From Macrotrachela quadricornifera (taxonomy: Eukaryota > Rotifera > Eurotatoria > Philodinida > Philodinidae): DNA of 64,000 bases. Each line of letters begins with the position of its first letter. The stretch's first letter is position 1. The stretch spans positions 92,189 through 156,188 of the forward strand of contig JAJEKB010001372.1 of the NCBI GenBank assembly GCA_022393335.1, in the 5' to 3' direction. The translations under genes were made by a program, and so were the position numbers. Of this stretch, positions 22,301-32,578 are shown piece by piece. The notes under the pieces are model-generated. The model was not told where the DNA came from. It ran no database searches and worked only from the letters and a program-made list of their open reading frames with translations.

Positions 22301-24706
22301 GTGTATCGTAATTCTTTTTTTTTTCAGATACCATTAACAACTGTCATATTCTCTCTATCCTCTCTTATATCTCTTCTGATTCCTCTATAATATATAATGC
22401 CAGATGCCGTTAACTAACGTAGTGATGTTTATATAAACTCTTAATCCTGTTTCTTTTATGTATCTTCTCGTTAGAGCCTTTAGTTTATTTTTTTTTATGT
22501 TATTTCTACTTTTTATTTATTTATTTATTTATTTATCTTTTGCATTGTCAACCTTCGCTTATAAGGACATTAAAGAATAAATGTTAAAAAAAATGAGGAC
22601 ACGGTTATTCTGCACATGTACCCCAAGCCTATTTACTGATCAGTTTTTTCATTTCTCATGTTTTATTGGTTCAAATAGCTATTCTGACATACTCGATGGC
22701 AGTTACCAACAATGATCTCAAAAACTTGACTTCAACAAAAACATTTTTGTGAATCAAAACTTTTTTATTTATTTACGAATAGAAACAATGTATATTAGAA
22801 TCTTCGAAAAGAGTAGTGCCTCTAATATCCTCTGTAGTGTGTCTTCTATTTTTATTCGATAATTCATAATATAATTAAGTGTTGTTGTTAATTATTTAAA
22901 ACAATACAGCGCCAACAGGTCATACATTTTTTTTACTTTCATTTTGATCAGCTTTTGAAAAGATCTTGATAAAATTTTAAGATTTAAAAATCAAATTGGA
23001 CCAGTTCTTACACAAATAAAGAAAAAATATTTTTTAATAAAAAAATTAATTTTATATATTTTAAAAGATTTCATTAAGGCCCACCCCCCCTTCAAAAATC
23101 GATCTCAGCCCAGGTACGTTCAAATGGGCTGAAATTTGGAGCATATGTTGGGGCTGAAGTGAGGAGGCTGTGGTAAAATTTTCAGCTCGATTGACTGACA
23201 ATTAACAGAGATATGAACCAAACAAGGGTCAAAAATTGCTCACCTCATCTCCAAGATTTATTTTACTGCGAACATTCAATGTTTCTAAATCACTATTATA
23301 AATAGCAATATGACATCAAAGTGTTATTTTTGCGTCTTTCAAAACAGAATTTCTTGCTTTTGACCAAAATGAAGTAATTTGCAAACATAACATAGGTTAC
23401 AACATATACTTGTACAATAAATTTCGATGTTCAAATTTCTCGTGAATACTCATAAAGTTCACATTTCTCAAAATAGATTAACTGGTATCAAGCAATGGAT
23501 CAATAGGATCTTTTTCATCTATTTAAATATTGAAAAACGACGTACTGAGTTATTAAATGAAGTCTAATAATTGAAATCCTTTTTAGATGAAAAACCTTTC
23601 AGTGCTTTTGATTGCTTGATCGTAATGACACCTACATCGAAGGTTTCGCTTTCTTTAGATTGCAAAGTCTTTGTTTCATGAATATTTTTTTTCTTTTCTT
23701 TAATTTCACAAATCAGATTCCGTAACGATCAAGAAAAAAAATTATCAACGAATTTAAAAGTGGAAATACAAAAAAAAAGAAGCGATATAAAAAAAAGCCT
23801 AGTTGTGAAAAACAGTAAACTATTATATAAAACCGCATCTGATAAATGAGAATGATTAGTCTAAATCAAGACAAAATGACATAATAAAAATTTTCTTGAG
23901 CAAAGAAGACCAAGAATTTCACTAACTTGTTTCATGATCCAGCGCCTGTTCGAATTCACTGCAGAGCCCATGTGTTCAACTGCGGTCGAACTACGACGCA
24001 GTTGCGGCGTAACTGCACCGCCGTTGTTAAAAAAGTGGTGACATGGGAGATATCTATCGCGACGCTGCCGCGGTGGTGATGGTGGTAGCGGCAGCGGCAG
24101 ATTTTTTTCGAAAGCCATCGCGGCCCGACAGCGACGGACATCTCTGCTTCACTGCATGTTTCTTTTTTTTTTACCTGAGCTTCGGTGAAACCGAAGAATA
24201 CTATTCCTAAAAAAAGACATCCAGTTCATACAAAACCCTCAAATACCAATTCATATATAGCAGACATATCATTTTGAACTAACTTACATAGCATGTCCTA
24301 TATAAAATCTGATTTTTAAACGAGGTTTTATCGATCCACACTGGAAAAAAAATGGGTCTTGTGATTTGAAAAGGATTTGGAACCCTTTTTAGATCTAGTA
24401 GTCGTCGCGAAACCATTTTTTAGTTTCGTGTGATACCTTTTTTTCCAGTACATATAAGTGATATTAAATATGCTAATCCCAATGTTAAGCGAGTAAAAGA
24501 TATCTAAAATATTATTCATTAATCAGTAAGTGAAAAAATTTTCATACTTTTTTGTCATAAATAAACTGATTTGGTTGCGATATATTTGCTTTAAAGTAAA
24601 CGTATAAAGAAAAACCGAACCAGATGCAATTGATTACAATAATAAAACCCAATAAAAATATTTGATAATATCGAGTTGTTGAAATTGAAAACCCCAATAA
24701 AGCCTG
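16392..24706 (-). CDS. Four-helix transmembrane protein with transposon-swollen introns
   Basis: Five exons join in phase on the minus strand: 24548-24706, 24437-24503, 24175-24206 (32 nt), 19955-20062, 16392-16652. Each is bounded by AG and GT sites. The product has four hydrophobic spans: IFLLGFIIVINCIWFGFSLY, a second split over the 24437 and 24175 exons (LTLGLAYLISLICTG and IVFFGF), IIFIMSIAIVPPCAYSI, and FAILYFTGGLLLCVIFINWL. A basic cytoplasmic-looking tail (YKYHRRCLRYRLRQ) follows, ending at TAA 16392. I do not recognise the family. The start is not fixed. A short exon at 24811-24831 (ATG, seven codons, GTATGT donor, right phase) is a candidate. The introns of 3.3 and 4.1 kb are made largely of inverted-repeat elements, unlike the 50-70 nt introns of other genes here. 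Confidence 0.6.
16693..16753. repeat. 61-bp hairpin with 20-bp arms
   Basis: AACCTTTGTATAGTGGACAC at the left pairs with GTGTCGACTATACAAAGGTT at the right with one mismatch. It lies inside the last intron of the membrane-protein gene. The GTGTCC-type word also recurs at 19541 and about 19668-19720, so it may be the terminus of a transposon family. Confidence 0.6.
16772..18074. mobile_element. 1.3-kb TTAA-flanked element with long inverted repeats
   Basis: TTAACTCATTCGGTATGATG at the left and its inverted relative (GACATTGTGCCGAATAGGTTAA) at the right define arms that extend about 170 bp (16772-16935 and 17915-18074). The arms share CGTTTATA, GATATGACATCGTTTCTTTTG-like and TTTTATTCATAA segments. 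Both ends carry TTAA. There is no transposase frame. It is a non-autonomous element in the last intron of the membrane-protein gene, with another element nested inside. Confidence 0.6.
17224..17672. mobile_element. Nested inverted-repeat element, 0.45 kb
   Basis: The ends are TTAGAATTCTGCTACTCTCT and AGAGAGTAACAGAATTCTTA, inverted copies. The inner parts repeat the words TAGTATATTAGAGTGGATAA and TTATTCTGCTGG several times in both orientations (near 17340, 17410 and 17530). It sits inside the element at 16772-18074, so it inserted later. Confidence 0.55.
18510..19454. mobile_element. 0.95-kb palindromic element with hAT-like fragments in both arms
   Basis: The termini GGGATGCATCAGTTCCAGTC and GGACTGGACTCGTGCATCCC are inverted. 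Nearly the whole element is one large inverted repeat. Next to the ends, each arm holds several 40-bp direct repeats (TATAGGACTTGAGGACCTAA-like). Near the centre, the plus strand of the left arm (about 18860-18930) reads LLIPHVKYQYFEK and the minus strand of the right arm (about 19100-19190) reads ELLTPHVKDQYFEELATSSD. The two are the same peptide in inverted copies and resemble the LLxPxxKDxxF region of hAT transposases. It sits in the last intron of the membrane-protein gene. Confidence 0.6.
19537..19722. repeat. Cluster of GTGTCC/GGTGTC words
   Basis: Words such as GTGTCCACTT, GTATCCAC, AGGTGTCCAGAA, AGGTGTCTGC and AAGGTGTCAG recur at irregular 20-50 bp spacing, in the style of subterminal repeats of DNA transposons. 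The frame at 19539-19742 is a by-product and shows no protein family. Confidence 0.35.
20442..22293. mobile_element. 1.85-kb foldback element with inverted repeats of about 450 bp
   Basis: The ends TGTCGTAGGAAATATTGAAA and TTTCAATATTTCCTACGACA are exact inverted copies, flanked by TA. The arms run to about 20900 and from about 21885, with matching words in reverse order: CCTAGGACA, CTAGTTCAGAT, TACCGATACGCTGGGTAATG, ACTACCCCGGTATTCTTGAA. The arms themselves are made of short repeats around CTAGTT. The centre (20.9-21.88 kb) is less AT-rich and has no recognised transposase. It is a non-autonomous element in the intron between the 24175 and 19955 exons of the membrane-protein gene. Confidence 0.75.
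21479..21590. repeat. Three tandem units of about 40 bp
   Basis: The unit AATCATTTCGCCCTCACCCT, then CATGCTGG...TGCTAT, occurs three times in a row with decay. It lies in the unique centre of the 20442-22293 element. Confidence 0.55.
22515..22538. repeat. (TTTA)n microsatellite
   Basis: About six units of TTTA, intronic. Confidence 0.7.
23060..23260. repeat. Solitary element-end-like segment
   Basis: The segment begins with ATTAAGGCCCACCCCCCTTC, which resembles the TTAA plus G/C-rich terminus of the element at 15602. A 160-bp segment of higher GC follows (CGATCTCAGCCCAGGTACGT onward). No matching inverted end was found, so this is a fragment at best. Confidence 0.3.
23940..24145. other. GC-rich island inside an intron
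   Basis: About 200 bp of clearly higher GC (CGGTCGAACTACGACGCAGT, CGCGACGCTGCCGCGGTGGT, AGCGGCAGCGGCAG) with CpG in plenty, inside the AT-rich 4.1-kb intron next to the 32-nt exon. Two overlapping minus-strand frames cross it but look like low-complexity translation. The composition suggests recently inserted foreign DNA. No ends could be defined. Confidence 0.45.
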
Positions 24707-24921
24707 CTATTAAAACAGCAAGAGACATATTATTGGCAAGATAAAAAATTTTATTTAAAAAGACGTTAGTTTAGATACAAAAAAACGAGCCATATCACGA
24801 ACAAACATACTATGCAAAATTTGTAAAGCATAACTTTTGAAATATTTTTTTGTTGTGAGCATATTTACCAAATGATAAAATGAAACAAACTAACATAATT
24901 GTGTATGTGTTGTCAGTTCAT

Positions 24922-25095
24922 CCCAGGTCAAAGAAACACGGTCGTAAACAACCATATACGGAAAAATAAGGCGGTTTATCTGCGACCGTATTACGATCGT
25001 ATATCTCCGTCTCGTATACAGTGAAGTACGATGATATACGGAGAAAAGGACGATCGTTTAACGTCGTATATGAAGGCCGTAACATTCGACCTGGG
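24922..25095. mobile_element. 174-bp MITE with CCCAGGTC termini
   Basis: CCCAGGTC at 24922-24929 and GACCTGGG at 25088-25095 are exact inverted ends. The interior continues the symmetry (ACACGGTCG against GGCCGTAAC) and holds the palindromic words TACGATCGTATATCTCCGT and ATACGGAGAAAAGGACGATC. It is non-coding. Confidence 0.65.
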
Positions 25096-25289
25096 ATTGT
25101 TAGAGTTTGTTCATTGAAAAGGTGTTCTGTATATTTTTTGTTCTTTTTGATAAATTTTCTCTTATGAATATTGATTTTGATTTTCGAGTTTTTTTTGTGA
25201 ATTTTGTTTTTTATTTGATCCTAGAGAGATGTCGCCTTAATAAAATAAGATCATTTAATATAAAAAAATTAATTTAAAAATAAACCAAG

Positions 25290-25638
25290 TAGTGGCGGAG
25301 CCAGGAATTTTTTTTGGAGGGGGCTGAGCCCCAGAAAATTTTTTCTGGGGGGGGGGGGCTGAGCCCCGTTTTCAAGCTGAAAATCAGTGTATTNNNNNNN
25401 NNNNNNNNNNNNNNNNNNNNNNNNNNNNNNNNNNNNNNNNNNNNNNNNNNNNNNNNNNNNNNNNNNNNNNNNNNNNNNNNNNNNNNNNNNNNNATTTTTT
25501 CTGGGGGGGGGGGGGGGAGCCCCGTTTTTAAGCTGAAAATAAGCGGGTTTTTCTATTTTTATAGGCCGAGACCCCCCCGGCGGGGGGGGGGGGGGGGGGA
25601 TAAGCCCCCCAGCCCCGTCCTCCCTGGATCCGCCACTA
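25290..25638. mobile_element. hAT-type MITE with 8-bp target duplication
   Basis: The ends TAGTGGCGGA and TCCGCCACTA are inverted, and the element is flanked by the 8-bp direct repeat AAACCAAG (25282-25289 and 25639-25646). An 8-bp duplication with TAGTGGCGGATCC-like ends is typical of hAT non-autonomous elements. The interior has G and C homopolymer runs and a repeated GAGCCCCGTTTT...AAGCTGAAAAT block on both sides of the gap. The true length is unknown because of the N run. Confidence 0.8.
25394..25493. other. Assembly gap, 100 N
   Basis: A run of exactly 100 N, the usual placeholder for a gap of unknown size. The same block flanks it on both sides, so the assembly probably broke on an internal repeat with poly-G runs. 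Confidence 0.99.
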
Positions 25639-26089
25639 AAACCAAGATAAAAATATAAATTCTTCTTATAAAATTAATTATTTAAAAATCACATTAAAAT
25701 CGAAAAAGCAAGATAAAAGTCCAAATAAAATGGTATTAATTTACTATAGTTATTTTGTTGATATAATGTGATCATCTATTGTTTGATTCGCTTTTTTTAA
25801 AAAGAAAATCTTTATCTTATTGTTAATAATAATAGAATACACCGGAATGTTGCCTAACAATGAAAATAGAGTAAATAATGATGAAAGTTGAACAAAAGAA
25901 AAGGAAGATTTCTTATTTAATTTTGAAAATGAGAATAATAATTAAGAACTAACAAAAGATAATCAATTAAAACTGCAAAACTCATTTTTTTAAAGAGTAC
26001 GACGTTTATTACAAATTGATAAGTAGTAACAAAATTCTAAATAAAAATGTTTAATTCATTTAAAAAAAGAAATTAAATATATTCTTGTA

Positions 26090-26440
26090 TAATTTTTTCT
26101 CAATTATTATGTTCACAATGTTTATTATTACATCCAACACCACAAAATGATGTTCATAAAAATCAATTTGAACGAATTCGTTAAGATTTTTATCAAAAAT
26201 TAGAACAAATTGATCCGATACGTTCAAATGGTTTAGCAAATTTAGATCATCAATTAACTTCGCTTCAACATGATTATGACCAAACTAAAACATAAATTGG
26301 TTTGTGCACATACGCAATGTCAACAAGCGTTAAACCAAGTTTATGTTAGTCTACATTTATTATTCAATTCAATAACTTACTACGGACTAGATTTTAACAT
26401 TTTTAATCATCATAAAATTAAAAAAGAGTAAAATTTGAAC
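26090..26440 (+). pseudogene. Frameshifted coding relic, unknown family
   Basis: Plus-strand codon patterns look real but are broken. PTPQNDVHKNQFERIR is followed by a TAA, then DFYQKLEQIDPIRSNGLANL and DHQLTSLQHDYDQTK. After a frameshift near 26290 comes HKLVCAHTQCQQALNQVYVS and so on to a TAA near 26430. The helical, Gln-rich character suggests a coiled coil. I cannot name the family. Confidence 0.4.
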
Positions 26441-27086
26441 TTATGCTTTTAATTATTCGAACAATAATCGAATCTATCTACACTAGTTGATCTTATCTCC
26501 TTTAAGAACTCTGAATATAACATAGAAATACTTTCGTTCTATACAAAACATAGGCATTAGATTATGATTGAATTAAAAATACTTTGGGATAAATATAACA
26601 TAATCATTCGTATTGCTTAGAACAATACCTCAAAATATCATTGATAACTAGTGCGCTCGATATACATATAAATATATATATAATTTTATTTAAATAGAGT
26701 GACAGACATACATAGCTCATGAACATTTAAGTGAAACATTGAACAAAACAAATCATCTGACTACGTAACCAATGAATTACATTCACATACTACAATATAA
26801 AACAACAACAGCAAACAAATGCACAAGATGGAGTAGCGAGGTTAATATAATTGAGAAAAAAACGAATATTTTACTGAGTAAACACATTTTTTTTTTGATA
26901 TATGGATATCTACATAATTTTCTATAACACAAGAAAAGGAATTTTGTACAGAAAGATCTATCTCATCAACTATGATCATGTTCACTATGTGCAAGAAAAA
27001 ACAGTAAAGAATTCATATCACCTCAGCAATGAATCCTCCAAAGTTAACAAATATTTCACTGAGCTTCTTCTTTTATCATAGTTTTC
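26441..27086. other. Intergenic, nothing recognised
   Basis: AT-rich, with scattered short TA tracts (about 26665-26685). No coding frame. Confidence 0.4.
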
Positions 27087-27597
27087 TTATAAAATATTTT
27101 TATAAGTTTGTCGACGAGCATCTTCTTCTTCTTCTCTACGGGTGATTAAACGATTGAATTTTGAGCTCCATTTAAGATTTAGTTCATCAAAGAACATTGT
27201 TCCTAATACAAAATCAACCGGTAGATCAGGAACAAAAGCAGGATAAGCAATAGCTCCAATTCTATAAGTAACTGAATCAACTGATAAATAAACATGTTCA
27301 CATGTTCGATATGATTCACAATATGGAATGATGTCGAACACTTCTGATGATAAATACTGTGGCGCTAGTGTCTTGTCAAACCCTAAACCTAGCCGTTGAC
27401 GCATCGCATCATTGATCAAAACAAACATATTTCTTGGTATCCAGGATACATTTGTTAACGTAACTCGATGAACATCGGATGAATTCATAATGCCAGCACG
27501 AGCCATACTGTGTTCAGTTCCATTACTAATGATCAAATTGAAATTGAATGATTGCATAATTTCAGTTAATGTTGCCTTAATGATGTCACAAATCTGA
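27087..27597 (-). CDS. Terminal exon of an unknown protein, possibly retropepsin-like
   Basis: One exon with a good acceptor (ttctttcag before ATTTGTGACATC at 27597) reads 170 residues to a stop at 27087. Near the C-terminus, LPVDFVLGTMFFDELNLKW has the (hydrophobic)2-LG-x-x-F-hydrophobic layout of the second half of retropepsin-like aspartic protease domains, preceded by beta-rich sequence (VYLSVDSVTYRIGAIAYPA). The catalytic DTG/DSG half is not in this exon. The tail is charged (RREEEEDARRQ). Upstream exons were not found before the transposase relic at 28.6 kb, so the gene may be broken or may have distant exons. The family call is weak; that this is a coding exon is more secure. Confidence 0.45.
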
Positions 27598-28597
27598 AAG
27601 AAAAATAATATATATTCGTAGGACCGGCGAAAATAGAAAAAAATTCGTTTTTGTGAAAATTGAAGCTGAATTTCGGAAGTCTGAGGTGATTACAAACCAG
27701 AGATGCTGGTAATAGGTTTTTTCTTCCGAATCCGTTAACTAGATCCGTTCTTGGCTGAATATAGTCTGTTTTATGGGTTGAATGGTTTTTTTTTTTATCC
27801 ATGAATTATTCCACAGTTTGTACAATTCTTCATACGTCACGAGATAATATATATCTCATTGGTAAAATCTTTAATAATAAATTCTTTAATTTATTGATAT
27901 ATTTTTTTCGCAATAATTAATAAAACTGTGATGTTTCAAAACACAATAGTACTCTGTTTTTCTGAACATATACATCATTGTTATAATATTCCATTTTGAG
28001 TTTTTGAAATTAGCAATAAAAGATAAGTAAAAGTATGTGTTGACATATTCACTACTACTATGGTTCATTCAATTTTGATTAGAACAACAGTGATAGTAAC
28101 TGTGTACAAAAATTCAAAAAATACTAAGTTATATATCATTGAATAGTATCTTGCATTTTGACATCAGCAATAAAAATATAACATGCTTCAAAAAAGTTAA
28201 GTCTTAGGAATTAACAAGGAATTGACTAAAATTTGTCAAAAAGTGAATTTTTACAGTCCATTTTACTCAATTCTCACCGTGTTGGAAACTTGAGTGTAGT
28301 ATTCAATGATATCTAAAGATATTTTCTGACAGAACATTCGAAATTGATCACAACTACTATGAATATCCGTTGGAAACTTGATAGTTCTAAAATCTTGGGA
28401 CAAGACTAATATTAGATTAGAAATTCTAGGAAGTGATAGGAATTAATTTCTATATATTAAAAGTAAGGCTCCGATTTAAATGTTAAATAACTTTTAATAA
28501 AAACTAAGTAAAAAATTCAATCTTTACTAAGTAATTTCTTGAGAATAATTCTAAGTAAAGAATCATAAATATATAAGTAAAAATTGTAATTGTACAA
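27598..28597. other. Non-coding between exon and transposase relic
   Basis: AT-rich. The frames on the minus strand at 27566-28068 show no family resemblance and no splice support. No inverted repeat that would mark the end of the MULE was recognised. Confidence 0.35.
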
Positions 28598-30173
28598 TTA
28601 TTGTATTAATAAAGCTTTTGCTGCTTTTCGTGGCCATCCTCGTTTTCTTTTTTTACCCAATAGTACATGTTTTGCTGCTGGATGTGGCTTGTAAAGTTTT
28701 AACCTAATTGCTATTCCAATGATATGTTTACAAATATATTCTTTGAAGAAGACTGGACAATCCAAATTCCATTTTTCCATTCTGATGCATTGTCTAATAA
28801 AATTATTGTCCATATCTTAAGTTGAAGACCTTTAAATTGATCAAACGATGTCCATTCTTTTCTTTTGTATCTTTGGATTTCACTTTTCTTGATGTTTCCT
28901 GATGCACCAACTGGTACATAGTGATCATTCAACCCTTCTGTTTTTGATAACATTTGTAATACTGATTTGGTACATTTCGCAAAGTGACATCCATCGGACC
29001 ATATTTTGAGTGTAACTGTTGGTTCTGTGGCAAATATAATTAGATATCTTCGATCTTCACTGCGATACTTCAACCACTTATTTACAATATCAGTTGCAAT
29101 TTTAAAATATCTTGATAATGTATGTCGTTCTCTAAATGTGTGTTCATCTTCGATGACTCGATTGATTACTTCTAGTACATTACTTGTGCCAGGTGTAAAA
29201 TTATTGTATCCTTCATACCATGACTCAAGGATAGTTAGTTATTCATTTCCGAAATATTCTGAGAAATCTTCTTCTCTAGGTTTCCATTTTTTCATAATTA
29301 GTGCTGATGCATTTTTGAAAATTGCCTAGTCTTTTATTGACATTGTGGTACATGTGCGCCCAACACATTACCATTTTGTTTTTGTTAAGTATTTGCATAA
29401 ATGCATTTCGTACAGCAACCAGATCCATCAGCTACAAGAACTTCAGGTGTAAATTTTGATTCATAAAATTTTTCCACATCATCAAAAATACTTTTAAAAA
29501 TAAATTCGAAATCTTGCTGTCTTTCGTCTTTACAGATTGCCAACCCAAATGGATGTAACTTTCGAATGTAATCACTCGTCCCGACAATGAGTACAGGAAG
29601 ACCCTGCCAAATTAATTTGTAAGCGGCATCTGCATGCAATTGTGTCAACGTTGAAGCAATTTTTAATAATCTTTTGGTTGATAAAAAAAATCGAAATTTA
29701 TTATCATCAGTCAAACTTTTTTTCTTGCAATGCTTCGTGAATTCTTTTTGGTTTCACTCGTAAATCAAATAGTTCTTCGATATTTTGCTTTGCTGCTTCA
29801 GAAAAAATCTACGTCTAGTTAAATTGGAATGGTCATGTTCGTTTACTGATCTATATAATTCTATTTTATCATTGTCACTTGGATAATGTAAATATATTGC
29901 TGCATTACATTGTCTTCCACGAAATTTCACTTGAATACACCGATAATCTACTTTTATTCAATCATGATCTTTATTAGTATAGTACCGACACCATTGTTTT
30001 TCTTGTTTAATTTCGATTTCAGCTTGTACATTATCAGAAAAGCTTTTGTCTTTGATCCATTGAAATTTACGTCGAATTCTTTTCTTTTGTTGCATGTCTT
30101 TGTGGTCGATGTCGATTTCGTTGACCGATTCTGATGAGTTTTCAAATTGTTGTATTGCAACAAAACTTGCCAT
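28598..30173 (-). pseudogene. MULE transposase, decayed
   Basis: The minus strand carries a Mutator-like transposase broken into several frames. From the N-terminus: a basic region (about 29955-30173), then RRRFFSEAAKQNIEELFDLR, then the MULE domain with LHADAAYKLIWQGLPVLIVG and HPFGLAICKDER (about 29540-29640). A frameshift near 29410 moves the reading to NAFMQILNKNKMVMCWAHMY, followed by YEGYNNFTPGTSNVLEVINR. A SWIM zinc finger follows at the end (CPVFFKEYICKHIIG). Stops and frameshifts make it inactive. No terminal inverted repeats were recognised, so the element boundaries are open. Confidence 0.75.
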
Positions 30174-31448
30174 TGTTTTTTTTATTTAATTCGAAATGAA
30201 TTTTCAATTTTATGTATGTTACCAGTAAATATTTATAGGTTAAGATGTATGGGATATTTCAAGATAAAATATAGAGTATCTGGGAAGATATCTAAATCGC
30301 TACATTTAATATAATAAACTCACGGATAGAAAAAAACTGAGGAAAAAAGGGAAAAATACCTGGAAGGATGAAAGAAAACATTAGTGGAATATGCATATGC
30401 AACTGTACCACGTCAACACTGATAGAAGGAAAGGAAGAGAAAGAGAATGTGCACTCCATAACACCAGAAAAAAGTATTTTGTATTATCTTTAGCAATCTT
30501 ACTAACAAGATCTCTTTTTCGTTTGTTTTAATATTAAAAAAAAACTTAACTTTTTCTACTGCAATATTGTTAGTTGGTGATTAAGAAGGATTTACAGAAG
30601 CCATTTTCAAAACTTTTTAAACGAAGCTATACCGGACTCGATTGAGAACAGCATTTGTATGAGAAACTAGAAATTTTAAAAAATGCGTCCAAATTTCCAA
30701 ATTTCAAGTGATTCGAAACTTGATTATAAAATAATTTATCAGTATTTGACGAATTTTTTTATTGCAGACACAAACCATTGAAAGCACTAGTAAAAGTTAG
30801 GAAAGTTCGAATATATATTAGAGCGATGATGAAAGTTCGCTAGATTTGAATTCAGATTCAGTTCAGAAATCTTTGGATCAGATGAGCTCTGGTGAGGACA
30901 TCTCCTCTCTCCACTTTCCTATAGTCATTTTTACTTAGAATTATAAAATATGGCAATTTGTGATGAAAAGAAAGCGAAATGATTGGAAGTAGAGGTTAGT
31001 CTGCTAAATGAGGCAGATCATACGGCCGAACTAGCTGGAACTTTAGCTGCTGACAAGATAAACATGGTGTTACAGTGTGATGGCGCTTTCGTACACATCC
31101 TCCTATTTTTTATATTATTTCTATTTCTGTCTCATCATGTATGTTCTTGTTCTTATTATCCTTTCTCTTTTTCTTTATTTTCATTCTCTCTATATAAAAA
31201 TGTTTCGGTTGATTTTTTATTATTATCATTTAAATAAAGATCGTGTGTACAACACACATATATACAATAATATATATATATATATCAAGAGAGAGAAAGG
31301 AAAGAAGAATCTAACACACCATCTCAAATTGGAATATGTTGATACAGTACAAGTGTCATCTACCACTGACAACAACGTACGAATCGATTGACATGGACCA
31401 GTGCTCATCTATTTGGAAGAACAAGTCTACACAGCTTTGGCTTAGAAC
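30174..31448. other. Non-coding, possible short coding relic
   Basis: Mostly AT-rich. Positions 30983-31090 on the plus strand read EVEVSLLNEADHTAELAGTL and so on, a coding-like helical segment without start or family, which then runs into pyrimidine-rich sequence. A TA tract lies at 31270-31286. Confidence 0.3.
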
Positions 31449-31775
31449 ATGCCATCACTCGATTCGGCTCTGCTGGATCTTCAGCCGTTGCATACAATGA
31501 AATCTGACTTTGATTGGCCTAAGAACAGACTCAAACGTAGTGTCCTAAGTTTTCCTAGCAAGCGGTACTATATCAATTTCGATGATATCCACGAAGTTAT
31601 CGATTCCGAGGACAAAATCGAATATTTTGCTAAGGAACACGGTGTCAAAATTTTGCAAACAAATGAAGGTGTTAGCAAAATGGTGCTTATTATTTGTACT
31701 AATCGTTTAGATATTAATATTGATCAAGTGGCACAAACTGTAATATATTTTGCACCGAGTTTAAAACCAATTTAG
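31449..31775 (+). CDS. Hypothetical protein, 108 residues
   Basis: An ATG-initiated frame of 108 codons with codon use unlike the AT-rich surroundings. Mid-protein, KRYYINFDDIHEVIDSEDKI, then EYFAKEHGVKI, looks like a folded helix-strand segment and vaguely recalls the winged-helix end of SAC3/GANP-type proteins. I do not rely on that. It may be one exon of a longer gene, since the tail LKPI at the stop looks artificial, or a pseudogene piece. Confidence 0.3.
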   Translation: MPSLDSALLDLQPLHTMKSDFDWPKNRLKRSVLSFPSKRYYINFDDIHEVIDSEDKIEYFAKEHGVKILQTNEGVSKMVLIICTNRLDINIDQVAQTVIYFAPSLKPI

Positions 31776-32564
31776 TATTAAAAAAGGTAATTCATTGTAA
31801 CATCTTTAGCTAAATGGGAATAAAGCATAAAAGAATAAATTATACTATTAAACAAACTAACAAGAAAAAAAAATGTACGATCTCAGAAAATACAAAATTA
31901 GCTGCCGTTGTTTGTGAAAATAACTACTTGTATTCGATCAGAACGTCTCTACATTATATATAGGAATGGTCAAGTCTAGCAATGAAAAGAGCATATCATA
32001 AATTACAAACAAAAAAGAACATACGTACTAGATTGACCGAATATATGGTGATATGCAATTCTTTCACATTTTATACAGGAAAAATAATTAAAAAAATCAA
32101 TAATCGATCATCTTATATGTAAGAGAGCAAAAAAATGACAGTTTGGTTTTGTTTATTCTATTCTATTATAAAGATGTCACATGTAAACCAATTAAAGGCT
32201 TGTATTGAACTTTCATTTTCATCGAAATAGAGGTCACTTGTGATCTGAGATAGACGCATCCTTACTTATTACAAAACAGAAAAGAATATACCTGAGTATA
32301 TTGTTAACTTTTTCTCTTTGTTTCTTGTTTCACTTTGAGGAAACACAATGTTTCACTTTAATCGAATAATAATCACAACACAAACTCTTATAAATCTTTT
32401 ATTTTTGCTGCAATCTGCTTATTTTTAAAATATAAAGTCTAAAAATCAATATTAATTGAGAAGCTTTTCATTTTTTTACTCTGTGTTTAGCTATAGTGAT
32501 ATTATCACTGAAAGGTCCGAAATAGACTGATTTACAAATTGATTTATAAATTGTAAATTGTTTT
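31776..32564. other. Non-coding flank of the LINE
   Basis: AT-rich, no frames or repeats worth naming. It ends at the left copy of the LINE target-site duplication. Confidence 0.4.
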
Positions 32565-32578
32565 ATCAAAAATTTAAA
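32565..32578. repeat. Target-site duplication of the LINE, left copy
   Basis: ATCAAAAATTTAAA, identical to 37535-37548. It directly precedes the poly-T run that is the poly(A) tail of the minus-strand element. Confidence 0.8.

Noticed and set aside
23861..24141. Two overlapping minus-strand frames over the GC-rich island
   Set aside because: His/Pro/Arg low-complexity translation of GC-rich DNA in two frames at once, without phase agreement with the neighbouring exons.
25314..25658. Plus-strand frame spanning the N run
   Set aside because: It runs through unknown bases and homopolymer glycine codons inside a hAT MITE.
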